A DNA stretch of 64,000 nucleotides from the NCBI GenBank assembly GCA_027603945.1, contig JADIIU010000033.1, positions 1-64,000 on the forward strand, written 5' to 3'. Source of the DNA: Terramyces sp. JEL0728 (Eukaryota; Chytridiomycota; Chytridiomycetes; Rhizophydiales; Terramycetaceae). The translations under genes and the position numbers were made by a program. The notes beneath the pieces were generated by a model. That model searched no databases, was not told the DNA's origin, and saw only the letters and a program-made list of their open reading frames with translations. Below, piece by piece: positions 20,244-29,851 of this stretch (the first letter of the stretch is position 1; each line of letters opens with the position of its first letter).

Positions 20244-21226
20244 ATGAAGTGCAAACCATCTCCAAAAATAACCCCGACATTGAAATGCAGCAATTGCGAA
20301 AAGGAATTGGTTTTCTGTGATCTATGCGAGAGTGTATCTCATCAACAAGACACTTATTGCCAGGTGTGCGACTTGAAGGTGCTTTTTTAATTTACAAGAT
20401 TGATGATATCCAGAGATATCTCAGCCCAATGGCCTTGCTCTTGATCTACAAAAAGTATCACAAAGATTATAAACAACGCTTGCTTGAAGAGTTTATGGAT
20501 TTGAAAATGTACTTGGCAAATACACCAATTAAATCAGCTCTATTGACGGAATTGGCTACAATTGGATTGAAATCAGTCAAGCATAAAAAGAAACAACCGG
20601 TGATTGATTTCGATTCTTGGAAGACTTACATTCTATTGATTGATATTTTACATTTGGTTTACGAACGAAAAGAATTTTATTATAATGTAAAGAGTTACAG
20701 TAATAGAGTATTTGGAGAGTTTAACCCGCAATCATCGCAACAGATTAGTAATTTCAAAAAGATTTTTGATAAATGTCCATTGCTACTGTATTACAAACCT
20801 CTCTTGGAAACTGAATTTATCGTTAAATCAAACGGTCAGTTATTTGACAGCGTGAACAGTCCTGGGCCATCCAATTCTGACACTTCACGAGCAATTGAAG
20901 AAAACGGGACAGATTCAGAGCATTACGAGTTTAAAATCCTTGATGTAAACACGCACTACAAACCAAGCCAAAGACAATACCCGAAAACTCAATCGTTTTT
21001 ATATTCAATCAACAAAAGGCGGACTCAAAAATACAATCAAAAGCGGGAGTTGATAAAGTCTAATCTATCTTCAATTAAGGATGTTGATTTTATATTGTAA
21101 GGTGTTTCTGATTGTAGTAAAAGCGATTGCATTAGGAACGATGAAGAGTACAAAAAGTATATCGAGACGAATGAGCTGAAAGATTTGTATCGCCAAGGAT
21201 TCGAGCTAATAAAAGATTCTTTCTGA
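20244..21226 (+). CDS. unknown protein with N-terminal paired-Cys (zinc-type) motif
   Basis: About 310 residues after removing introns 20379-20398 (20 nt) and 21097-21117 (21 nt). The N-terminus has three CxxC pairs, KCSNCEKELVFCDLCES then TYCQVC, spaced like a small zinc ribbon or B-box-type fold with a His between (SHQQD). The rest is charged and helical (YKKYHKDYKQRLLEEFMDLK) with a basic region (INKRRTQKYNQKRELIK) and an acidic end (DEEYKKYIETNELKDLY). No membrane segment. I do not recognise the family; a nuclear or signalling role is possible but not shown. Confidence 0.72.
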
Positions 21227-21350
21227 TCCAGCAAGTTCAAAGTCCAACTAGCGCGTTCTAGCAGAACCAAAGCAGCAGGTATGGTTAAATTAAACAAAGA
21301 CTCACCATGATTCAAATCCTAATCAAAATTATACCAAATCACGTGACTAG

Positions 21351-21356
21351 TATAAA
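21351..21356 (+). promoter_or_regulatory. TATA element of the desaturase-like gene
   Basis: TATAAA 32 bp upstream of the ATG at 21383. This is the typical spacing in the window. Confidence 0.6.
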
Positions 21357-21382
21357 TTCTCTTTCAAAAGTCAAAAAATTCA

Positions 21383-22571
21383 ATGACAGTAAGAGAACCG
21401 CTTCGAGACTCTACCATTCTTAGCTATGCTAACCGCAAGCTAGACAACAACCTAGATCCCAAATACAAGCTGCCGGTAGACTCTGAATTCAACAGAGCCT
21501 TCTCTTGGTTTGCAAACAAACAAGTACCAGCCGCACTCCAACCGTTACTTCAATCGTACGTACGCTGGACACAAGGGTTCTTGAACGATCCTAGAGACAC
21601 TATATTCATCTCTCACATTATTTTCACTTTTGCAGTAGTAATCCCGTCAACTTTACTGCTACTCTACAGATTCAATTGGTTACATGCTATTTTGCATACT
21701 GTAATGATGGTAGTTACTATTCCGCCTTTTATTCTAATGCTACACTGTGTATCGCACAAGAAAACTTCAAAGAACGGTATTCCGGATTTCATTATTCACT
21801 ACATCCTCTGTCCTTTCTACGGACAAACCTGGAGCACTTTTTATTACCATCATGTCAAGCATCATCATATTGAAGATAACGGGCCTGATGATTTGTCATC
21901 AACTATTTGGTATGACAGGGATAATTGGGTTCACTTTGCTATTTATTTCTTTCGGTTCTACTTTTTGATTGGAATGGAGTTGCCAGTTTATTTCTACAAG
22001 AAGGGTAAATTGAACTGGGGGATTAATGTATTTGTTGGGGAATACTTGACCATCATGTTTATCTTTTCCTTCTTTTTTGTTTGCGATCCGCGGTCTGTTA
22101 TTTTTGCATGGTTTGTTCCTTTGAACTTTTCCAGGTAACTATTTCTAATGTAGAATTGGTATGATGACTGGAAACTGGACTCAGCATTCCTTTTTAGCCC
22201 AAGATGATGCTACGAATGACCATAAAACCGCTTTGACTGTCATAGAATCCGTGTACAACGCTACTGCCTTCAATGACGGGTACCATACTTCTCACCATCT
22301 TAATTCAATCAGACACTGGCAAGATCATCCAGAGCATTTCTTTCAAAATGTAGAAAAATACAAGTCCGAAAGAGTTGTTATTTTCAGGGACTGTGATTAC
22401 TGGTTGATTTGGTGTCATTTGATGGTCAAGGACTATAACTGGCTTGCTGACCACTTTGTTGACTTGACTGGAAAGATGTCTGTTGATGACAAAATTACTT
22501 TTCTTAGAAACAGAGTTAGAAGATTGTCTAGAGAAGAAATTGTAAAGAACTATCCAACTTACTATTCTTAA
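21383..22571 (+). CDS. membrane fatty-acid desaturase/hydroxylase-like enzyme
   Basis: About 389 residues, split by one 19-nt intron at 22135-22153 (SR-junction before IGMMTGNWTQ). The three histidine boxes of the membrane di-iron desaturase superfamily are present: HCVSHK, YYHHVKHHHIEDN and, after the intron, GYHTSHHLN. There are hydrophobic helices at about 78-125, 190-215 and 225-255. No fused cytochrome b5 domain, so an external donor is expected. Substrate and regiochemistry cannot be read. The stop is in TAATAAA. Confidence 0.85.
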
Positions 22572-23003
22572 TAAACAATGAATTTCAATGTTTGATGCAG
22601 GTCCGCAAGATCTCACCAAGAAAAATCGTCGTGCAAGACAACCTTGAATGCACGCGACAGCCCCCAATGAACATATCAAAAAATGTACTTTTTATGGTTT
22701 CTCTCAACTGTCAATACGCAAGCGGTAATTCCAGAGAGATATAGAATATAAAAAGCTTCAAAATAGATTGAGACTCGACCCGAGGGGAATCAAAACCTAG
22801 ACTGATTATTACTCTGTGATGCGTTGGCCAGGAATATACACAACAGGGTAAAGGGAAATCCAGTACCTATGCTCCGTTGCCAAACTTGCAAAGTAAATCT
22901 ATGCACCAACAAGAATTAAAAAAGAAAAAACGGTTTTTATATCTCAAAAGCCACCCAAGCCACGCGGAAAGTGAGTCGAAAAATCGTTGAAAAGTTTATC
23001 AAA
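22572..23003. other. intergenic region without recognised gene
   Basis: 432 bp upstream of the CWC25 gene. It contains TATAAAAAG at about 22748 and a TATATCTC closer to the start. No open frame with a recognisable product and no tRNA-like A/B box pair was found. Confidence 0.5.
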
Positions 23004-23809
23004 ATGGGAGGAGGCGATTTGAACTTGAAGAAATCATGGCATCCAAATACATACAAGAACCAGGAAATTGTTTGGAAGCGAGAACAAGAGGTTGAAAAGG
23101 AAAAGAGAAAGCTTGAGCAGCTACGAAAGGAAATTCAAGAAGAACGAGACAGAGATGAGCTCTTGGGGCTGCATGATACCAGTAAAGGAAGGCAAAAGAA
23201 TATTCGGTTAGAATGGATGTATGCCTCTGGTCCATCTCAGCAAAACGATTTTGTTGAACAAGAAAAAGAGGCATTCTTGCTGGGAAAGAAACGCATTGAT
23301 AAAGTCGATCAGCCAAGCGTAAATCAAGTAATTCATATTAATATTAGGTTGATAAACCAGCTGGTAATTCTGTTTACGGTATGCTGGCAAACTCTCAGAG
23401 AGATTTTCAAAATAAGGTCAGAGATGATCCATTGTTGGAGTTTAGGAGACAGGAACAGCTGACTTTGGAGGCCATGTTAAAGAATCCGTTGCGGTTAAAG
23501 GAGTTGCAGAAACGAAAGGAAAAGGAGGAGAGAAAACGTCAAAGGAAGGAAAAAAAGAAGGAGGATCGCAAGAGGGATCGATCATACTCGCCAGAAACAA
23601 GAGACCGATCGCTTGAAAGAAGAGATAGATCATCTGAAAGAAGAGACAGATCGCCTGAAAGAAGAGACAGATCGCCTGAAACAAGGGACCGATCGCCTGA
23701 AAGAAGAGATCGATCATCTGAAAAAAGTTACGAAAGAAGAGACAGATCAGTTTCGCCAAAAAGAAAAAGAAACTACTCTCACTATGATCGTGAATTAACT
23801 GTAAAATAA
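23004..23809 (+). CDS. CWC25: pre-mRNA splicing factor CWC25
   Basis: About 261 residues. The N-terminal Cwf/CIR domain reads MGGGDLNLKKSWHPNT, EIVWKREQEVEKEKRKLEQL, then RLEWMYASGP and FLLGKKRIDKV. One 20-nt intron at 23328-23347 joins PSVNQ to VDKPAGNSVYGM. The C-terminal third is an RS-type repeat (RRDRSSE/RRDRSPE) encoded by a 21-bp DNA repeat at about 23595-23745. CWC25 acts at the first catalytic step of splicing, close to the branch site, so its form here matters given the tiny introns. The stop is in AAATAAA, 7 bp from the end of the next, convergent gene. Confidence 0.92.
23595..23745 (+). repeat. 21-bp in-frame repeat encoding RS-type ERRDRSP units
   Basis: About seven imperfect copies of a GAAAGAAGAGACAGATCGCC-like unit, each encoding seven residues (ERRDRSP or ETRDRSP) in the tail of CWC25. 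Variants alternate AGAGAC/AGGGAC and CGATCG/AGATCG. Confidence 0.85.
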
Positions 23810-23816
23810 ACCTCTT

Positions 23817-26122
23817 TTAAAAAAGGATTTTATAAACCAACGTAACAAATATAGCTAATAACGTCGGAATGAGGTTATTAGTAGCTGCAAAATTCCTCAA
23901 CCACCATAAACCAGCATTAGGCAGCCAAGCCAATTCATTCTGCGCCTTAAATTCACCATACTACATTAGCCAAACTTACTTTTTCATCAAACAGCTGAGC
24001 AAGGTAATTAAACAAATATACAAGGCTAGCAAATTCGTTTGATTTTACCAGCTCAAGAGATTTCTTTGACTTTAGCAATTGTATCTGTTTTGAATCCGAT
24101 TTACGCACACCATGTTTAATCTTTTTAAATGAATTTTACCTGTTCTCTGCCTCTATAAGTCAGGACAGTTTGGAATCTTTGTGGTTCGTAGACACCAGGT
24201 TCGATTTCGTTGAGTTCAGTTTCTTCCAGATGAATCAAATCGCTTGTTGTTTTCTTCAAGATTGGCTGCTCGTATTCTGGCAGCTGCCATGTCCTCGTTA
24301 GGATAGCCTTTGTTTGTTCCAACCGCAAAATGGTCTTGTCAATCAAAACCAGCTGATCTGCAGATATTTCTTTTGTTTCGCTAAAGAACTGGGATATCTT
24401 TTCAAATAAATTGTCAGGAGAAGGCGGTTTCGATTGATGTTGGGATTTCTTGTGTTTTAATCTCTCCAAAGTTTCAAACAATCTTGTTCTTAGTATCGCT
24501 GGCAGGATCAAGTCGTCGGATTGTGGTATTTCTTCAAACAATGGAGTATACTCGTACTTGGTATGTAATGAAATGATATGCACACGAGTCTTTGGCCCGC
24601 TGTTTCTATATTGATAAGCAACATCGCCAGAATGTTCCTTAATTGACCCCATTCTTGGAGTACCAAAAGTACGGGACGGAGTTGCACTCATTGCTGTTTT
24701 AGGAACAATTCCGGTCGAGTAATTGTCCAGAGATAGCAGCGCTGTTTCCATTGCTTTCAACAATGCAACGAGACTATCGTCCGCGTAACAATCAATGACT
24801 TTTTCGGTAATCGACAAGAAATCATCCTTCTTTGCACCTGCTGGAAGAGCTTTCAAAGTGTGGGAAACTGGTTTTTGAGGTCTGGCAGACGAATAGAAAT
24901 CAAACTTTTGGGAGCGAGCCAAAAACAATTGGAATATCTTTGTATAAAACAAAAAGTTGTCAGTGACAAAGAGAGACCTTTGATTAAATCTAGTTACCAA
25001 TCGTCTGTGAACCTACTTTTAGTAGCCCTCCATGGAAATGCCCAAGATATCCAACAATCTACAATCTACAATAAATTAGAAATCACCCCTCCAATAGAAA
25101 CATCGTTTGGCCAGTGCAAGAATGCCATGTACAAGAATCTGTAGAATTTGACAGAGAATGCTTTGTAACTATATACTTTGATGTGTTCATTTAAATTATC
25201 CTGCTCTAAAGACATTCTTTGGTCGTTGATGTACTTTAGATCCAACGACACCAAGTATTTGGAAATGATATTGATGCATTCGATTTGATACGAATTTGGT
25301 TTTGCATAATTCGTAATTTTGGTCGAATTCAACCCTACAGTTTCAAAGTCATTTTGGCACAGCAGTTCTTCAATCAAGGCTTCAATAAAGAACTGACTTG
25401 TTTTAAGTGCGGATGACAGAGAATCGATCGCCGTGCACTTGAAGATGCAGGAATTATCCAATTGAACGGGTACTTGCTTTGGCTGATTCTTGACTGGAGT
25501 CTGCATGAAATCCACTTGCTTTTTAGGAATAAAGAAACCGAGGTACTGCTTTAGCAATTCTGAATAATTCGGGTTCAAAATTGATTGGAATTGCGGTTTG
25601 ATATTTGAATCCAATATAGTAGATTCAAGAAAAGTTGGACATTGACTAAAACAAAACAAGTAGTATTCAATCATATTAAACATGATGCGGTTCTCCTTGT
25701 CCCTTGTTAATAGATTGCCCTTGTACATTGGGGAGAGGTTTGCGAGATCCGCAGAAGCCAGTATCTTTCTCGTTGCTTCCTACATTAACAATACGTACTG
25801 GCAGTATTTCAGGCGAGATGTAAAATGAAAGCGAATTATCATACTGGAAATAAATTAATTTCAAAATAAAGATATTCTGAGGTTTGAAAATGTTTACTGG
25901 TAAATCTTTTATCTGTGAGTGGAATAGCCCTTTTTTAGTGTTTAGCGATCCAAATAGAGCTGCGCAAAGCTCGGGGATGTTTTGGAATAGTGGACGTGAG
26001 ATTGCGGAATCGTGTGTTGTTGACAACCATTGATTGACGAGATTGATTGCGTCCTTGAGCTTCTTTATATCTCCATGCTTTGAAATATCGATCCAATCTT
26101 TTAGTAATCTATTTGGGTCCAT
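23817..26122 (-). CDS. SMPD4: SMPD4-family protein (neutral sphingomyelinase 3-like)
   Basis: About 720 residues after removing six introns of 19-21 nt. Landmarks in the same order as animal SMPD4: IPELCAALFGSL, LSPMYKGN...MIEYYLFCFSQC, LLKQYLGFFIP, RFLYMAFLHWPNDVS, CWISWAFPWR, TDNFLFYTKIFQLFLAR, HTKYEYTPLFEE, and SNEFASLVYLFNYLAQLF. It ends with a hydrophobic C-terminal anchor (LIPTLLAIFVTLVYKILF), as in the family. SMPD4 is an ER/nuclear-envelope membrane protein associated with sphingomyelin hydrolysis and nuclear pores; the catalytic mechanism in the family is not settled. The last two exons (about 23817-24125) become visible only after 19-nt introns are removed. Confidence 0.85.
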
Positions 26123-26209
26123 GATTGCAACTTGTGATTGGAAAAAAGAAAAATAAGATATAACATGGCAGCCAGGAGGCAGGTTGTAAGTATTAGAAGT
26201 GGATTATTT

Positions 26210-26603
26210 TTATTCTTTAACGATACCTTTCTTGATCAATAAATCTTCCAATTCGCCAGATTGATGCATATTAATCATAATATCACAGCCGCCAACGAAT
26301 TCGCCATCAATAAATACTTGTGGAATTGTCGGCCAGCTGGTAAATTCTTTGATTCCACCTCTTAATTCTTGATCTTGCAAAATATCAAATGTCTTGTAAG
26401 TTTCTACTTTTTGTAATTCAAGGATTTGGACTACGGCTCTGCTGAAACCGCACATTGGTTGTTCCTTGTTTCCTTTCATGTAAACTACTACCGGGTTGCT
26501 CCTGACGGACTACATTAAAATTAATTACTGATTCAATGTCCTTTTTCAGTGCATCCGAAAGGTTGCGTCTTAAGATAAAGTTGAACCTGGCTAGTCTGTT
26601 CAT
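26210..26603 (-). CDS. GRX5: mitochondrial monothiol glutaredoxin Grx5
   Basis: About 124 residues. The N-terminal [19 protein letters not shown] is a typical mitochondrial presequence. The monothiol active site is CGFS ([12 protein letters not shown]), followed by [18 protein letters not shown], the glutathione-binding TVP-equivalent and GG. Grx5 transfers Fe-S clusters in mitochondria. A 19-nt intron (26510-26528) joins KKDIES to [13 protein letters not shown]. The stop is in GAATAAA. Confidence 0.94.
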
Positions 26604-26701
26604 GATGTGAAAAAATATTCTAGAAAAAATTCACCTATAATGCATCAGTTGAATCGGCCCAGGAGTCTCAATAATACACATATTTGAGTTACTAGCTGGT
26701 T

Positions 26702-26707
26702 TATAAA
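26702..26707 (+). promoter_or_regulatory. TATA element
   Basis: TATAAA 41 bp upstream of the ATG at 26743; it supports that start. Confidence 0.55.
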
Positions 26708-26742
26708 GTCTTATTTGTATCTGGCTTGGCGGACCGCCTGGA

Positions 26743-27273
26743 ATGACTTTAACGAACGCAATGTGCACTCCAAAGTAAATCTCCCTCACATTATCATTAC
26801 TGCAAGTCCAGAAAACTGTCTATTTTGTTGGAATGTCCATCACATTGCTGCCCGACCGTCTTTGGTCACAATTAACGAGCTTGGCCGAAAAGGTACAAAG
26901 CTGCCAGAGCCGCACAAAGTAAGGAATATTAAAGCAGTTCACTTTTCTTTCGCCTTGTCAATGCAACTTGAACTGGTTGAATTCGCCTCGTTTCTCTCAT
27001 TTGATGCCGTTTACGTTTGGGCTCACACGGTTGGGGACCCGACCTTTTGTGTCCTTCCTGAACGAAGCAATCAAAGGATTTGGAAAAACACAAGGCGACA
27101 ACTGCAAACTAGAAGATGAGCTACGAAATCACCCTCGCCTTTATTTGCATTCAGCACTCATCGGATATCTAATTGGGCATTCTCATTTGATTTTAATTTC
27201 GTTGTTTCAAAAGTCCCGCGTCGTTCTCAATATGGAAATCGACCACCACAATCAGGGCCTCGTTCATATTTAA
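26743..27273 (+). CDS. unknown protein with N-terminal Cys-rich segment
   Basis: About 159 residues after removing introns 26775-26806 (32 nt) and 26919-26937 (19 nt). It starts MTLTNAMCTPNPENCLFCWN (three or four Cys in a C-x6-C-x2-C pattern), continues HHIAARPSLVTINELGRKG, then a second Cys pair (PCQCNLNWLNSP), and GLTRLGTRPFVSFLNEAIKG. A C-terminal hydrophobic stretch (LHSALIGYLIGHSHLILISLF) could be a membrane segment. I do not recognise the family. The two introns and the TATA position support a real gene. Confidence 0.62.
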
Positions 27274-27315
27274 AGACTCCAAGCACTTTTTCGAGTTCAT
27301 CCATTATAGACAGAA

Positions 27316-28266
27316 ATGCAATTCACTCAATTAGCTTTCCTTGCTTCAGCCGCTCTTGCTGCAAAGAGAATTAACGTTCGCCAATATGACGTTACAGTAG
27401 AAACTACTACTCAAGACCTTCCAAAGCCAGCTCCAACCACTACTCCTCCACCTCCTCCACCAGCTCCAACCACTACTCCATGCGAAACCACCACCAAGGA
27501 TGTTCCAAAGGCTGTTCCAACCACTACTCCGTGCGAAACCACCACCAAGGATGTCCCAAAGGTTGTTCCAACCACTACTCCGTGCGAAACCACCACCAAG
27601 GATGTTCCAAAGACTGTTCCAACTACTACTCCATGTGCTGAAACCACCACCAAGGATGTTCCAAAGACTGTTCCAACCACCACTCCATGTGCTGAAACTA
27701 CCACTCAAGATATTCCAGTTGTTCAAACTACTACTGAAGGTGGTTACCCAACTGTTCCAACCACCCCAGCTTCTCCTGGCTACCCATCCAGCGACGACAG
27801 CTCCAAAATCCCATCACCACCAGACAACTACCACAACTGGGTCTACGATGCTAACTGCCAAGAAGTTCCAGCTACTCCAAACTACCCAACTACTCCAAAG
27901 ACCCCAACTTATCCACCAAAAGATATTCCAAAGGTCCCAGCTCAACCAAACTACCCAGGTAACATTCCAAAGGTCCCAACTACTCCAGCTGGTTATGGAA
28001 GCAGTGGTGACATTCCAAAGGTCCCAGTCCCAACTCCTACTGATGAAGATGAAGACTGCGAAGAAGACCTTCCAGAAGTCACTACTACTCCATGTGACCA
28101 AGACATTCCGGTTGTTGCTACCACCACCCCATGCGACCAAGACATTCCAGTAGTTGCTACTACCCAAGGAGCTGCTTATGGCGGTCAAGGCCCATTAGTC
28201 GCTTCTGGATTAGCTTCCGGATTCTCTGTTGCCGCAATCATGGCTGCAGTTGTTCTTGCCCTTTAA
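27316..28266 (+). CDS. GPI-type mucin-like surface protein with Thr/Pro repeats
   Basis: 316 residues. Signal peptide MQFTQLAFLASAALAAK, then five tandem units of 17-18 residues (TTTPCETTTKDVPK-type), then Pro-rich TTPKTPTYPPKDIPKVP-type segments, an acidic patch (DEDEDCEEDLPE), two more TTPCDQDIPVV units and a C-terminal hydrophobic GPI-signal-like tail (SGFSVAAIMAAVVLAL). One Cys per repeat suggests regular disulfides. It is expected to be heavily O-glycosylated and located in the cell wall, cyst or spore surface. Synonymous codon use is strongly restricted (CCA, ACC, GTC, AAG), which fits a highly expressed gene. No intron. Confidence 0.85.
   Translation: MQFTQLAFLASAALAAKRINVRQYDVTVETTTQDLPKPAPTTTPPPPPPAPTTTPCETTTKDVPKAVPTTTPCETTTKDVPKVVPTTTPCETTTKDVPKTVPTTTPCAETTTKDVPKTVPTTTPCAETTTQDIPVVQTTTEGGYPTVPTTPASPGYPSSDDSSKIPSPPDNYHNWVYDANCQEVPATPNYPTTPKTPTYPPKDIPKVPAQPNYPGNIPKVPTTPAGYGSSGDIPKVPVPTPTDEDEDCEEDLPEVTTTPCDQDIPVVATTTPCDQDIPVVATTQGAAYGGQGPLVASGLASGFSVAAIMAAVVLAL
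27466..27726 (+). repeat. 51/54-bp tandem repeat in the mucin gene
   Basis: Five units of 51 bp (the last two have one extra codon, GCT) encoding PTTTPCETTTKDVPK-like blocks. Neighbouring units are nearly identical at the DNA level, implying recent expansion or homogenisation. Confidence 0.9.
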
Positions 28267-28318
28267 GCATATGTAAACTAGAATAAAAAAAGTAGTTTTT
28301 AATAAAGACTGGTTCTTT

Positions 28319-29285
28319 TTATTCCGGATTTAGAGATTTCAAGAATTCTTGCTCTGTGAACTGTAGAATCTTTGCAGCTTCGGTGTGCATCTATCTAAGA
28401 ACAAATTACCTTTTGTCTTTTCAGAACCTCAATGAGCTGATTCTGTTTTTTTAAGCCAAGGATCAAATCACTCTTTTGCTTTTGTAACCGCTTATTGTCA
28501 CAAAATAGTTCCTCAGCAGTCTGTTTCCCAACCTGCAACTTTTCCTTAAAATCAGCTTCCATCAGATTCATGGAATTCCTCAACCGCTCAACTTCATCTG
28601 CCAATCGATTCAACTTGATATCCTTTGCATGCACATCCTGCTCAGAGCTCTTTGTTTGCCTCGAACTCTGCGAAGCCTGTCTGTTCAAATTACTAATCTC
28701 TGTTTTACAGGCAATTAGTTCTTCCTGTAGCCCAGTATTCTGTTTCTGCAATCTTTCGCTTGACGTTTCTAACGCGGCAATCTTTTTCAAATCTTTTTGC
28801 CTATCCATTTCATTAAGCTTCAGCTTTTCCTGCAGTGATGTTATGGTTGTTGTCTATGTTAATGTTGGTTACTCGCTGCTGTTTTTCGACTGTTAATCTG
28901 TCCAACTCTTGTTGGACTACAATTAATTTGGCTTTGAGGAATCTTGTAGTTGCTTCAGTGCCGAGAGACTCTTCGGATACATTTGGTAACTCTGAGCCAA
29001 AGTCAACCAGTGTTCGCTGTTTACTTATCGAGGCGGTACTTGGACGCTTCTTTAATTCAAAACTAGTTTAGTCGCCATCTACTCTATTTCGATTTTAGGT
29101 GCTGTTTTAGGTCTCTCCAAGTTTTGCTTTCCTTCTTTCTTGAATCAGGAAATACTTACCACTACGCTTTCCACATTCTGCAAAGCCTGTGTGACTTTGG
29201 ATGTAATCTGCTTATTTTTCAATCTAAAACTCTTTTCTCTTTCTAATAAATCTCTGCTGAAATCGTCCAACTCATCTCTGATCAT
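28319..29285 (-). CDS. TEX9: TEX9-like coiled-coil protein (centriolar-satellite/cilium associated)
   Basis: About 293 residues. A long coiled coil (DVHAKDIKLNRLADEVERLR) ends in the diagnostic C-terminus VLKRQKMHTEAAKILQFTEQ, EFLKSL, which matches the TEX9 family end. Four introns of 19-21 nt are needed; the last (19 nt) joins VLKRQK to MHTEAAK. The start at 29285 is MIRDELDDFSRDLL. TEX9 is found in organisms with cilia and in animals associates with centriolar satellites and sperm. The stop is in GAATAAA. Its presence supports a flagellate life stage. Confidence 0.85.
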
Positions 29286-29420
29286 TTGTTGACGCGTGAG
29301 AAAGAACAAGTGATTTTAACTGAATTCGCACTGTGGATTACATTTAATCAATTGTGCGTTTGGTAGCGAAAGAATAGCTATTTGGCAACTCTGATTTGCT
29401 GGCAGCAGTATACAAATTGT

Positions 29421-29654
29421 TTATTTCTCGAAACTAATATACTTTATATCCGACATTCGCAGCTGCGCTTCGCTGTACATGCCCATTGGAGTAGTTAGGT
29501 CGGATACGTTCAGCAGGGTCTGATCAGAGTTGATTTCCCGCAAGACGCCATCAATTTTGTTGCCATCAAGCATACAAAACTCTACCTTTTCATTGCTATT
29601 TATTCTCGACAGCCAAAATCGTAATGTTGTGTGGTGAAGCTGTTGCAAATCCAT
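29421..29654 (-). CDS. GEMIN7: Gemin7-like Sm-fold protein
   Basis: 77 residues, intronless. Sm-like fold: RFWLSRINSNEKVEFCMLDG (Sm1) and TTPMGMYSEAQLRMSDIKYI (Sm2), which matches the Gemin7 pattern TPxGxxxEAxLRxSDI better than canonical LSm proteins. Gemin7 pairs with Gemin6 in the SMN complex for snRNP assembly. The stop is in AAATAAA. Confidence 0.75.
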   Translation of the reverse strand: MDLQQLHHTTLRFWLSRINSNEKVEFCMLDGNKIDGVLREINSDQTLLNVSDLTTPMGMYSEAQLRMSDIKYISFEK

Positions 29655-29814
29655 TTTTTTTCTTGAAATGAAATTGCAAGATTAATCGATATTGGCGATT
29701 TCATATTGCTTTATTGCTGGCCGCAAGACGTAGCGGTTTAGTAGGCGGAATATTGAACTTAATCAGAGTCGGATTTTTTCGACCGAACTTTTGAAACACT
29801 GTCGGCCAAGTAGA

Positions 29815-29820
29815 TATAAA
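29815..29820 (+). promoter_or_regulatory. TATA element
   Basis: TATAAA 37 bp before the ATG at 29852. Confidence 0.6.
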
Positions 29821-29851
29821 ACCATATGGTGACGGTTAATTTGGAAATAGT

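Noticed and set aside
20033..20293. Minus-strand 86-codon frame over the divergent promoter at 20 kb
   Set aside because: It overlaps the start of the spliced plus-strand Cys-motif gene and both putative TATA elements.
23442..23759. Minus-strand Phe/Leu-rich repeat frame antisense to CWC25
   Set aside because: It is the complement of the RS-encoding 21-bp repeat, which explains its periodic sequence.
27346..28188. Several long antisense and shifted frames over the mucin gene
   Set aside because: Low-complexity DNA of the Thr/Pro repeats leaves all frames open; only the signal-peptide frame has proper ends.
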